Positions 40,272 through 48,362 of a stretch of 64,000 nucleotides of DNA are shown piece after piece; the stretch's first letter is position 1; each line of letters starts with the position of its first letter. This DNA comes from Micromonospora rosaria (GTDB taxonomy: Bacteria; Actinomycetota; Actinomycetes; Mycobacteriales; Micromonosporaceae). The notes below the pieces were generated by a model that saw only the letters and a program-made list of their open reading frames with translations, did not search any database and had not been told where the DNA came from. The stretch spans positions 1-64,000 of the forward strand of contig NZ_LRQV01000006.1 in NCBI RefSeq assembly GCF_001567585.1, given 5' to 3'. The position numbers were made by a program, and so were the translations under genes.

Positions 40272-40732
40272 CCGCGGTGGGTCCACCCCAGGGTGAACTC
40301 GATCTGGCAGACCCGGCCCTCGCCGGCCTGCTTGGCCTCGGCGGTCTGCGACATCGTCCAGCCGACCATCCGTGCCGGGTCGCCCGGCTTGACCGCCCCG
40401 CCGAGCCGCCGGTCGGCCCGGATCATCTCCCGGATCGCGTCGAGCAGCGCGAAGGCGTCGCGGCGGGCCCGCTGGGTCGCGCCGGCGGCGGCCCGGCGGA
40501 CGATGACGACCGCTGGCACCTGGACGGCCTCGTAGTCCTCGCGGGACAGCTCGGCGACCGGGGTCGCCGCGTCGGAGTCGCCGTCGCCGGGCACCACTCC
40601 GTAGACGATGAGGACGTCGCCGCGCACAGCCGGCCAGCCGTCGACCACCGCCGCCCGGAGCTGCTGCACCGGGGCGAGGGTGGCGGTGGTCGCGGCGAGG
40701 TACTCCAGGGCTGCGGGGACGCTGCTACCCAC
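40268..40732 (-). CDS. Tail terminator protein
   Basis: 154 residues from the GTG at 40732. The alternating helix and strand pattern (QRARRDAFALLDAIREMI, RVCQIEFTLGWTHRG) and the position after the connector genes match the tail terminator of siphoviruses, which caps the tube and joins it to the head. A longer start at 40753 is possible. Confidence 0.7.
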   Translation of the reverse strand: MGSSVPAALEYLAATTATLAPVQQLRAAVVDGWPAVRGDVLIVYGVVPGDGDSDAATPVAELSREDYEAVQVPAVVIVRRAAAGATQRARRDAFALLDAIREMIRADRRLGGAVKPGDPARMVGWTMSQTAEAKQAGEGRVCQIEFTLGWTHRG

Positions 40733-40901
40733 GCCAGACCACCCCCCTCGCACCGGCCGGGGCGTCGTACGTGCCGCAGCGTGTGCACCCGGTCCGTGTC
40801 CCGGTGACCCGGAAGAAGTCGACGTCCCAGTCCAGCCCGGTGATCAGCGTGTAGGGCCGGTGGCCGGCGATGCGGCAGACCAGCCGCCGGAGCCGATTCA
40901 C
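40725..40901 (-). CDS. Small zinc-motif protein in the connector cluster
   Basis: 58 residues from the GTG at 40901, coupled to the connector gene by a four-base overlap (the stop of 40898 lies within it) and overlapping the tail terminator by eight bases. It begins NRLRRLVCRIAGHRPYTLI and has CTRCG. It occupies the usual head-stopper position but is too short to be a normal stopper. Confidence 0.6.
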   Translation of the reverse strand: MNRLRRLVCRIAGHRPYTLITGLDWDVDFFRVTGTRTGCTRCGTYDAPAGARGVVWRG

Positions 40902-41710
40902 AGGACCACCGGCCCGCGCTGGTCCGGCTGCAACCTCTGGATCACGGTGTTCGGCACAAAGAAGCCGAGCCTGAGGTTCCCTTGCAACGACGCCTCCAAG
41001 CCAGCGTTACCGAAGTCGTCCCCGCCGCCGCCGTCGAACGGGGCATAGTTCCCGCCCTCCTGCGGCCTCCAGTTGATCCGCAGCAACTCCAACGTCGCGT
41101 TCACGATGTTCGGCGGCACGACCAACTTCCCGGCCAGGTAGGTGATCTCGACGGACCGCAGCCCACCCGGCCAGCCGCCCTGGTGGGTGAGCAGCCCCGA
41201 CGGCGACCACCGGTAGACGGCCGGATCCACCAGGACGCCGTCGACGCGGACGTCCACGACCTCGAGGACCGGCGGCTTCTCCAGGACGATGTTCCGACCG
41301 CCGCCGCTGGCGGTCTCGGTGACCGTGCGGCGGGCGACCACCCCGACGACGTCCTCCACCACCATCGACGCCGACAAGATGAAGCCGCGCAGCTCGTCAT
41401 CGTCGGAGTGGTCGTCGAGGGGGATGTCGAGGTGCTTCTTCGCCTCGGCCAGGCCAACGATCGCCGGCCAGTCCGGCGGGGCGGCGTTGAACACGTCGAC
41501 GTCGGCCCACGCCGGTCCGGTGGCCACCGCCGACACGAGGTGCCGGCCGTGCTGAGCCACCACGTACTCGGCCGTATACCGGCCGGGCGGCTCCTCGGTG
41601 GTCGTCAGGGTGGTCTGGGTGCCGTCGGGCAGCCGCACCCGGGCGTCGAACGTGGCCGGGCTCGATCCGACGTCCCAGGTGAGGCGGGCGGTGTCACCGA
41701 CGTCGAGCAC
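40898..41710 (-). CDS. Head-tail connector with N-terminal Ig-like domain
   Basis: 270 residues. Residues 1-85 are a beta-sandwich segment (ARLTWDVGSSPATFDARV, PPGRYTAEYVVAQHGRHLV) of bacterial Ig-like type. From about 88 the chain is a gp6-like connector: LAEAKKHLDIPLDDHSDDDE, then GFILSASMVVEDVVG. The connector forms the ring under the portal. The added N-terminal domain is unusual and may be surface exposed. GGAGGAAGG precedes the start. Confidence 0.75.
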   Translation of the reverse strand: MLDVGDTARLTWDVGSSPATFDARVRLPDGTQTTLTTTEEPPGRYTAEYVVAQHGRHLVSAVATGPAWADVDVFNAAPPDWPAIVGLAEAKKHLDIPLDDHSDDDELRGFILSASMVVEDVVGVVARRTVTETASGGGRNIVLEKPPVLEVVDVRVDGVLVDPAVYRWSPSGLLTHQGGWPGGLRSVEITYLAGKLVVPPNIVNATLELLRINWRPQEGGNYAPFDGGGGDDFGNAGLEASLQGNLRLGFFVPNTVIQRLQPDQRGPVVL

Positions 41711-41885
41711 GGGTGTTCCTTCCTCCCGGGGGTGGCGGCACCGGCACGGCCCGCGCGTACCGGACCGGCGGGTCGGCGGTGAGGGCCAGGTGGTCGTTGA
41801 GCCACCGCACGTCCTCGTCGGTCAGCCGAGGGTCGACGGCCAGGCGCGGCGGGATCACCGTGCCGCCGGGGGCCAGCTTCTGCAC
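41694..41885 (-). CDS. Small hypothetical phage protein
   Basis: 63 residues from a GTG with good GC bias at third positions. RLTDEDVRWLNDHLALTADP suggests a helical core. It overlaps the connector by 17 nt and starts two bases after the glycosyltransferase stop. Function unknown. Confidence 0.5.
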   Translation of the reverse strand: MQKLAPGGTVIPPRLAVDPRLTDEDVRWLNDHLALTADPPVRYARAVPVPPPPGGRNTRARRR

Positions 41886-41886
41886 C

Positions 41887-42576
41887 TCACACCTCCCTCA
41901 GCTTGCGGATCGTCGCCGCGTCGACGCGCAGCCCGGACCGCCGCCACCGCCGGTAGGCCCGGCCGTCCCGGCCGAACTGGTCACGGCCGTTGACCCGCCG
42001 GTACTGGTCGTCGGACTCCGCCTTCCCGGCGACCGGGTGCATGTGCTCGACCACGACGTCAGGCAGGTACCGGATGCAGCCGGCCGACCGGCCGAGGTCC
42101 AGCACGCTGTTGTCGCAGTACAGGTGCTCGACCGGCGCCGGCACCATCCGGCCCAGCGCCTGGACGATGTCGGCGGTCATCGCCCACTGGGTGGGCAGCC
42201 GCTCGCCCTGGTGGCCGTCGTCGCCGTACACGATCCCGGTGCCGAGCTGGCGCAGCTCGTCAACGTACCGGCCGGCCCAGCCCGGCGTGCGCGGCACATG
42301 GTCGTCGCCGGCAAACCCCACCGCGAAGTAGTCCCGGGCCAGCCCGGCAGCGATCCGGTCGAGCTTGTGGACCATCGGCAGCCAGCGGGTGATCGTCAGC
42401 ATCAGAGACTGGTCACTGGCCTGGCCCTCGTACGCCCCGTGGCACGGGTCGTCGCCGTCGACCGCGAACGCCAGCCGGGCCCGCTCGTACGCGCCGGTAC
42501 TCTCCCAGGCGTCGACGAGCCGAGCCACGGACTGCGGGCGGCCACGAGACGGAACGATCACCAGCAGGTCAGCCAC
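41887..42576 (-). CDS. Glycosyltransferase-like protein, first of two
   Basis: 229 residues. It opens with LLVIVPSRGRPQSVARLVDAW, a GT-A nucleotide-sugar-binding start, then FAVDGDDPC and FAGDDHVPRTPGWA (a D-D-H in place of the usual DxD), and YGDDGHQG. This fits a small GT-A glycosyltransferase. Its location among head and tail genes suggests it modifies a virion protein, although host envelope modification is also possible. Confidence 0.7.
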   Translation of the reverse strand: MADLLVIVPSRGRPQSVARLVDAWESTGAYERARLAFAVDGDDPCHGAYEGQASDQSLMLTITRWLPMVHKLDRIAAGLARDYFAVGFAGDDHVPRTPGWAGRYVDELRQLGTGIVYGDDGHQGERLPTQWAMTADIVQALGRMVPAPVEHLYCDNSVLDLGRSAGCIRYLPDVVVEHMHPVAGKAESDDQYRRVNGRDQFGRDGRAYRRWRRSGLRVDAATIRKLREV

Positions 42577-42589
42577 CGTGATCCTCCCG

Positions 42590-42784
42590 TCACATCAGCT
42601 CGCAGACGAACAGGTCAGGGTGCTCGTCGATGAACGCCTGCCCAGCCCGGCGCATCGCCTCGTGGAGCTGGCCGAACACTCAGTCGTGGTAGCCCTCCTC
42701 AGCGCTGGCCTCGGCAGCGGCCCGCTCTTCCGGCGGCCAGTGATCGGTGTCGTACGTCGTGGCCGTGAACTCCAGCCGTCGCAT
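42590..42784 (-). pseudogene. Small gene split by an in-frame TGA
   Basis: One frame from the ATG at 42784 encodes 34 residues (MRRLEFTATTYDTDHWPPEE...GYHD), then TGA (42680-42682), then continues in the same frame from the GTG at 42677-42679 for 29 residues (FGQLHEAMRRAGQAFIDEHP...) to a TGA at 42590. The two halves read as one 63-residue protein with a single nonsense codon. Alternatively they are two coupled mini-genes. Both sides have coding-like base composition. Confidence 0.45.
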
Positions 42785-42794
42785 CTCCCGGCCA

Positions 42795-43457
42795 TCAGTG
42801 CCCCGACTCCGGATGCCACGCGAAGTACGGATGCTTTACGACCGGCCGAGGTCGGGTCGCTTGGAGCTGGCCCGCCCGCTGCCACGCCGACCCGGCCGGC
42901 GAGTACAGGTAGTGGTAGAGCACCCGTCCCACGTACACCTCGCTGCGCAGGTGCGGGCGGACCTGCCCGACCCACATCCGGTCCTCGGGGTGGCCACGCC
43001 GGGCCCGCCGGAAGTCGCCCCGCAGCGCCAGGTCAGTGCGGATCGGGTCGAGGTGGGTGAAGTCCCGGACCAGGCCGGCCACGCGGTCGCGGCGCCACCG
43101 GCGGTGCCGCAGGCTGTGGTCGACCTCCTCCTGGAGGAACCCGTCGACGTGGTACGCGACCCGGAACCCGACGTGATCCGGCCGGGTCGCTAAGGCCTCG
43201 ACGACGGCGGCCACGAAGTCGTCCACGACCAGGTCGTCGTCGTCCACGAAGCTGACGTAGTCCGTGGCCGCGTCCCGCATCAGCGTCTGCCGGACCACGG
43301 GCAGCGGCGGCACCCCGTTGTTCCACCAGCCGACCACCCGCACCCGGCCGTCGTGCGCGTCGAGCTGCGGCAGGAGCACGTCCAGGAGCCGGCGGAACAG
43401 CCGGTCCCGCTCGCTGATGGTGGGGATCAGGATCGACCAGGTCGGCCCGTCACCCAC
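42795..43457 (-). CDS. Family-2-like glycosyltransferase, second of two
   Basis: 220 residues. SILIPTISERDRLFRRLLDVL opens the GT2 fold, DYVSFVDDDDLV supplies the DxD metal motif, and the C-terminal half has DRMWVGQVRPHL. The chain is shorter than most GT2 enzymes. With the gene at 41887 it forms a pair within the structural operon, between capsid and connector genes. Virion glycosylation is the likely role. Confidence 0.75.
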   Translation of the reverse strand: MGDGPTWSILIPTISERDRLFRRLLDVLLPQLDAHDGRVRVVGWWNNGVPPLPVVRQTLMRDAATDYVSFVDDDDLVVDDFVAAVVEALATRPDHVGFRVAYHVDGFLQEEVDHSLRHRRWRRDRVAGLVRDFTHLDPIRTDLALRGDFRRARRGHPEDRMWVGQVRPHLRSEVYVGRVLYHYLYSPAGSAWQRAGQLQATRPRPVVKHPYFAWHPESGH

Positions 43458-43932
43458 CGGACGCCCCAGGCTCCTCGGCCGGCCGAGACGGCCGGTACAC
43501 GCCCAGTTGGTCGCAGGCGATGACCACCACCCGCACGTCGGGCAGGTGCTCGACCACCCAGGCGTCGAGGTCCGCCTTCATCGCGCGGACCGTTTCCAGC
43601 GGGGTGTCCGGGTCGACCCGTATGAGCAGGGTGTCCCCGGGTTCCACCACCAGCAGCTCCGCGTCGACGGTGCCGGGGAGTTCCTCGCCGGCGAGCCAGG
43701 CCGCGACAGCCGGCGACGGCCACACCTCCAGCGGACCGGTCACCGAGGTCAGCGTCGGCCGGCCCGTCGCCGGGTCGACGTGCATGTCGCCGGACTCGGT
43801 GACCGCGTACGTGGTGACCGTCAGGAGACCACCGGCGATGGTCGGCGGCGGGGCGTCCTCGGGGACGCTCTCCGGGTCGACGCCGTTCGCCTGTAGCCAC
43901 CCGGCCACCTCGGCGGCCAGGCCCTCGGTCAT
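43450..43932 (-). CDS. Hypothetical phage protein downstream of the capsid gene
   Basis: 160 residues. The C-terminal half (VRAMKADLDAWVVEHLPDVRVVVIACD) is an alpha/beta unit, and the middle has VEPGDTLLIRVDPDTPLET. No named domain is recognised. The ATG overlaps the preceding stop by four bases and the gene overlaps the glycosyltransferase by eight. Confidence 0.6.
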   Translation of the reverse strand: MTEGLAAEVAGWLQANGVDPESVPEDAPPPTIAGGLLTVTTYAVTESGDMHVDPATGRPTLTSVTGPLEVWPSPAVAAWLAGEELPGTVDAELLVVEPGDTLLIRVDPDTPLETVRAMKADLDAWVVEHLPDVRVVVIACDQLGVYRPSRPAEEPGASGG

Positions 43933-44456
43933 TCGCCGCCCTCGCCGTACAGCTCGCGGCGGATGTCGTCACGGTTCTTCGACGCCCACTGCTTCAGCGG
44001 GGTGCGGGTCTTGTCGGCCGCGTGCCGCCGCCAGGCGTCGTTGCCCGACCCGGGGCCCGACGTCGGCGGCCGCCGCGGCGACTCACCCTCCGGGGCCGGC
44101 TCGGGCTCGGGTTCGGCGGCCGGACCTTCCTGGCCCTCGGCGGCCCCGCCCGGCTCCTCGGGGGCCGGGGTGGGCTGCACGTCGCGCAGCTCCCCGGGGG
44201 CCGCCGTCGCCTGCTCTACCCCGCCGACGCCGAAGGTCTCGATGACCGCAGCCACGCCAGAGGCCGGCCCCGCCGTCAGCCGCCCTCCACCCGGCAGGTC
44301 GTAGTGGACCCGCAGCGGCTGCCACAGCTTCGGGCTCTTCTCCACCAGCGGGTGGCCCGCCCGGGCGATGGTCACGCCCCGACGGATTGGGTGCCGGCGG
44401 CCCTCGTGCATGATCACGCCCGACGTGCGGGCCACCACCAGGTCGCTGCTGTCCAC
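43929..44456 (-). CDS. Putative head-associated protein
   Basis: 175 residues from the GTG at 44456, with AAAGGAG upstream. The N-terminal 55 residues (TSGVIMHEGRRHPIRRG, SPKLWQPLRVHYD) form a small beta domain repeatedly found after capsid genes in actinophages. A Pro/Glu-rich linker and a basic C terminus (AWRRHAADKTRTPLKQWASK) follow. A decoration or head-stabilising role is possible. Confidence 0.55.
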   Translation of the reverse strand: MDSSDLVVARTSGVIMHEGRRHPIRRGVTIARAGHPLVEKSPKLWQPLRVHYDLPGGGRLTAGPASGVAAVIETFGVGGVEQATAAPGELRDVQPTPAPEEPGGAAEGQEGPAAEPEPEPAPEGESPRRPPTSGPGSGNDAWRRHAADKTRTPLKQWASKNRDDIRRELYGEGGE

Positions 44457-44522
44457 AGCGGCTCCTTTCGGGACTGGGCCCCGGCCGGCGCCCACGAGCG
44501 CGGGACGCCGGCCGGGAGCAGG

Positions 44523-45968
44523 TCAGGACGTGGCGGCCGCGACGCGGAAGGCGCTCGGCACGAGGATCTTCGTCGTGTTCCGCCAGCGGGCGTAGATGCC
44601 CCGCTGACCGGTCGGCATCCGGCGGCTCGCGCCGAACACGTGCGGTACCAGCTCGACCGTCATGCCGACCCGGTCGACGATCAGGTACTGCTGGAAGTCG
44701 CCGAACACCAGGTACCTGCCGGCAGGGGTCGCCGACATCTGCGACGCCTCGTGCGCCGGGTAGCCGATCAGCTCCGGCGGCAGGCCGGCGCCGAGCCGCA
44801 CCCACAGGTCCGGGCCGTCCGAGTCGGCGAACTGCCGGACCAGGTTGTAGATGGCCCGGTTGGCCAGCCACCGGGCCCGGGCCCGCCACCGCGCCCCGAG
44901 GCCGTCGTCGCCGGTCTCCATGTCGTACAGCGTCTGGCTGGTGAACCCGGCCCCGTCGTCGACCACGGACCCGGCCGGCAGGCCGGCGACGATGCCCTCC
45001 GGGTTGTGGCCGCCGCCGGAGATCAGCGAACCGTTGCCGGAGATGAACGACACCGCCTCCTCGTTGTCCTTCGCCTCGCCGAACATGCGGGCCAGCTCCG
45101 ACCGCAGCCGCGGCCAGTCCTGGTCCAGGTCCATCGAGAACGGCACGAACACGTGCACCGCGCTGGGGCGGACGGTGGGCTGCTCGAACTCCGGCGAGTC
45201 GTCGGTCGCCTCGGCGACCTCCGGCGTACGGGTGGCCACCACACCCTCGGAGGTGAGGCCCTGCCACTCCTTGCCGACGATCCGCTCCACCCGGCTGATC
45301 TGCCGCAGCGGGTTGATGCTGCCGTCGTCGGTCAGGATCACCGTCGGGTCGAGCTGGTACGGCACCGCGTACCCGCCGTCCGGGTCCGACCCGAGCGACA
45401 GCGCCCGCTGCTCCTCGTGGGACAGGCCGTTGGTGCTCCGGGAGATCACCGCCTTCCCGAACGCCCGCTCGTACACCGGGTTGCCCGTGGTGATGATCCG
45501 CCGGGCCAGGGTGCCCCGCATATCGTCGACGGTGTCGAGCAGCTCGGCCGCCCGCGCCTGGCACCGCTCCCGGGACTGCCCCGGGAACGTGGACCGCTCC
45601 ACGATGCGCATCGCGTTGCCGTGCAGCCGCTCCCGGTACTCCTCGTCCGAGCGGGACTGGAAGCGGGCGGCGGCCAGGTCGTACACCTCGTCGTCGCTGC
45701 GCTGCCGGACGAACGCCGGCGTGTCCACCGGCGCCCGCTCCATGCCGCGGCCGGTCGCGGCGATGCCCGCGAGCCGCTCCTTACGGGCCCGCAGCTCCGC
45801 CACGGTGGAGGCGTGCTCGTCACGCTCGGCGTTGATCGAGTTCCACTCGTCGCGCACGTGGTCGGGCATCTGCTCGTTCTCGTACTGCTCGTCGAGTTCG
45901 GCCAGGCGCTGGTCGATCTCCTTGATGCGCGCCTCGCGGTCCTCGATGCTGCGGATCTCCTCCGCCAT
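44523..45968 (-). CDS. Major capsid protein, HK97 fold
   Basis: 481 residues. An N-terminal coiled coil (about 1-75, EEIRSIEDREARIKEIDQRL) is the scaffolding delta domain normally removed by the protease. The HK97 core follows, with DPDGGYAVPYQLDPTVIL, VHVFVPFSMDLDQDWP and AGRYLVFGDFQQYLIVDRVG. It builds the icosahedral head. The gene lies seven bases after the protease stop. Confidence 0.95.
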   Translation of the reverse strand: MAEEIRSIEDREARIKEIDQRLAELDEQYENEQMPDHVRDEWNSINAERDEHASTVAELRARKERLAGIAATGRGMERAPVDTPAFVRQRSDDEVYDLAAARFQSRSDEEYRERLHGNAMRIVERSTFPGQSRERCQARAAELLDTVDDMRGTLARRIITTGNPVYERAFGKAVISRSTNGLSHEEQRALSLGSDPDGGYAVPYQLDPTVILTDDGSINPLRQISRVERIVGKEWQGLTSEGVVATRTPEVAEATDDSPEFEQPTVRPSAVHVFVPFSMDLDQDWPRLRSELARMFGEAKDNEEAVSFISGNGSLISGGGHNPEGIVAGLPAGSVVDDGAGFTSQTLYDMETGDDGLGARWRARARWLANRAIYNLVRQFADSDGPDLWVRLGAGLPPELIGYPAHEASQMSATPAGRYLVFGDFQQYLIVDRVGMTVELVPHVFGASRRMPTGQRGIYARWRNTTKILVPSAFRVAAATS

Positions 45969-45974
45969 CTGCTC

Positions 45975-46961
45975 CTACCTTCGGGATGGGAGGTACCAGG
46001 TGGCACCTCGGGACGGACGGACCGAGTGGCGCGTCACCGGCTCGGTGGTCTGGTGCGTGCGAGTGGCCACCGGGGCCGGCTCGTTGGTGCTGGGCTGCCG
46101 AGTGGCGGAGGCCGGCTCGTCAGTGGTCTCGGGGCCGCCCTCGACGGGCAGCGGAACGGCCGGGGGCGCGGCGGCACGTGCCGCGAGCACCTCCAGGAGC
46201 TCAGGGAACGTCCCGGCGATCTCCTCGGCCAGGGCCCGGCGGGCGTCAGCGTCGAAGACGCCGAGGTGCCGCTTGATGCAGCGGGCGTCCAGCCCGAACT
46301 GGGCGATCACCCCTCGCAGGGCGACCTGGTTGCGGTCGAAGGGCGACCGGGCCGGCAGGCCCGACCGGACGCCGACGCTGGTCTGCTCGTAGGCCGGGAA
46401 CACCACCGGCCCCAGCTCGAAGAGCTGCACCTCGAGGATCTCCCGCCGGACCGGGCCGCGGTCGCCCGGGTCACGCAGCAGGTCGGACAGCTCGTCGTCC
46501 TTGATCTTCTTCCCGTCGCGGTCGACCCACTGGTCCTTGACGACGCGGAACTTGAACGACATGCCGCGGATGGCCTTGCCCTCGACGGCCTGGCGGATCG
46601 GCTCGACCACGTCGTTGGCGAAGAGCCGCGCCCGGGTGAACAGACCCTCGTCGTCCTCGTACAGCTCCTCGATCGAGGCGATGGGCACGGATCCGACGCG
46701 CTTGTCGTTTCCGTGGTCGAACTGCATGACCGGCTGCCGCTCCCGCAGGGTCTTGCGGAACGCGCCGCGCTTCACGACCTCCTCGAAGCTGCCGGCCCAC
46801 GACTCGATGACGGTCGGCTGGTCGAACACCGCACCGTATCCGCGCAGCGTGCGCCCGTCGTTCGGCTCGTCGTCGCCCGGCTCGGTCGCCCTGAACTCGA
46901 AGAAGTGCGCCCGCACCTCCTGGCGCAGGACCTGGCGCGGGTCCACCTCGGTCACCGTCAT
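45975..46961 (-). CDS. Prohead protease, HK97 family (S78)
   Basis: 328 residues. The catalytic histidine lies in MQFDHGNDKRVGSV (H83) and the serine in RGMSFKFRV (S135). A C-terminal Pro/Ala/Thr-rich tail follows from about 225. It processes the capsid delta domain during maturation. The ATG overlaps the portal stop by four bases. Confidence 0.92.
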   Translation of the reverse strand: MTVTEVDPRQVLRQEVRAHFFEFRATEPGDDEPNDGRTLRGYGAVFDQPTVIESWAGSFEEVVKRGAFRKTLRERQPVMQFDHGNDKRVGSVPIASIEELYEDDEGLFTRARLFANDVVEPIRQAVEGKAIRGMSFKFRVVKDQWVDRDGKKIKDDELSDLLRDPGDRGPVRREILEVQLFELGPVVFPAYEQTSVGVRSGLPARSPFDRNQVALRGVIAQFGLDARCIKRHLGVFDADARRALAEEIAGTFPELLEVLAARAAAPPAVPLPVEGGPETTDEPASATRQPSTNEPAPVATRTHQTTEPVTRHSVRPSRGATWYLPSRR

Positions 46962-48343
46962 GTCTCGGTACCTCCCTGCGGCGCCTCTCCGGCGCTGTCG
47001 TCGCTGCCGGATGACCCGCCGTCGCCGCCTTCGCCGGGGGTTTGGAGCTGGACGCTGACCCGGCCGGTGTGCACGAGCCGCGACCAGTCCGAGGTCTGCA
47101 CCGCCTCGATCGCGCTCTGCGCGGTGAAGCCGTCACGCACCAGGGCGGTGATCGTCAGCGCCTCGGTGGACTGCACCTTCGCCGCATCCGCTGCATCCAT
47201 GTGCAGGAATGGAATGCCCTTCGTGGCGAACCACAGGCTGGCCCCGTTGTCGGGCCGGTCGAGCAGCACCTCCAGGGCGGAAGCCACCTTGCCCCACAGG
47301 TCCTGGAGCGTCCCGTCGGACAACCTCCTACGGGCTGCCGTGAAGTTCCCCGCATTGAGCGCTGACCCCTGCAAGCCCTCCGAGAAGCCGACCCAGGACG
47401 GCGGCACTCCGGCGGCCGACGCCAACCGAGACTCGGCCTTGCCCTGGATGACCGCGAAGTCCAACTGCTTCATGTCCGCGCCGATCGCCTTCGCGTCCGC
47501 GCCGCCGCCCAAGTAGAGGGTCTTGTACGCATTCCACGCCCCGGCGTGCTCGGCCTCGAAGACCTCCTTGAAGTCCTTCACCGCCTGGACGTTGATGCCC
47601 GGATCGAACCGGATCACCATGTTCGGCGTCGCCGCGTTCCTCAGGAACGCCCGCTTGTGGTCCGTCATCAGGTTGTCGCCGGACAGGTCCCGGATCACTG
47701 GCGTCATCCACGACATCCCGAGGAACACGCCGTCGGGGTCGGGGATCGGTGCGTAGTGCGCCACCTCGTCCGGCAGCAGCACCTTCATCTGCCCATTCGG
47801 CGGCTTGTACACGTAGCCGGCCAGCTCGACGTCCGCCGCTTCTTCCGGCCGCTCCGCGTCTTCCTCCGAGCCGAGGACGATGTACATCCACTCGGGGCGC
47901 AGCCGGACCAGCCGCGACTGCCGCTGCCGGCGCAGCCGGCGGACGTACGAGTTGCCGGCCGTCGACACGTCCAGCTCCATGCGGGTCAGCAGGTCCGCCG
48001 TCGTCCCGCCCGGCCAGGGCCGCTCCAGGACCGCGAGCTCCTGTGACCCGAACAGGTCCGCCGGGGCCCCGCCCACCCACCGGGTCCACTGGAACCGGAT
48101 CTGAGCGAAGAGCTGCATCCTGGCCAGGATCAGGGCGAACGTCGGCCCGTTGGACCGGGCGACCTGCGTCAGCGTCGCCCCGATCGCCTCCTCGTTCAAC
48201 GTCCCCATCGACGTCTGGAGGAACGGGTACGCCGAACTCCCGAAGCTGAACAGCTCCGCGAAGTCCTGCATCGACAAGGAGCTGCGAGTCGACCGGGCGC
48301 TCTCCGGCACCAGCAGACCACGCTGTAGCTCGTAGGAGGTCAC
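46958..48343 (-). CDS. Portal protein
   Basis: 461 residues with HK97-type portal features: VARSNGPTFALILARMQLFA, STAGNSYVRRLRRQRQSRLV, VAHYAPIPDPDGVFLGMSW and QGKAESRLASAAGVPPSWVG. The acidic, glycine-rich C terminus is typical. It forms the dodecameric DNA gate. It is 19 nt downstream of the large terminase. Confidence 0.93.
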   Translation of the reverse strand: MTSYELQRGLLVPESARSTRSSLSMQDFAELFSFGSSAYPFLQTSMGTLNEEAIGATLTQVARSNGPTFALILARMQLFAQIRFQWTRWVGGAPADLFGSQELAVLERPWPGGTTADLLTRMELDVSTAGNSYVRRLRRQRQSRLVRLRPEWMYIVLGSEEDAERPEEAADVELAGYVYKPPNGQMKVLLPDEVAHYAPIPDPDGVFLGMSWMTPVIRDLSGDNLMTDHKRAFLRNAATPNMVIRFDPGINVQAVKDFKEVFEAEHAGAWNAYKTLYLGGGADAKAIGADMKQLDFAVIQGKAESRLASAAGVPPSWVGFSEGLQGSALNAGNFTAARRRLSDGTLQDLWGKVASALEVLLDRPDNGASLWFATKGIPFLHMDAADAAKVQSTEALTITALVRDGFTAQSAIEAVQTSDWSRLVHTGRVSVQLQTPGEGGDGGSSGSDDSAGEAPQGGTET

Positions 48344-48362
48344 GCAGCCGGCCCCCCTTTCG

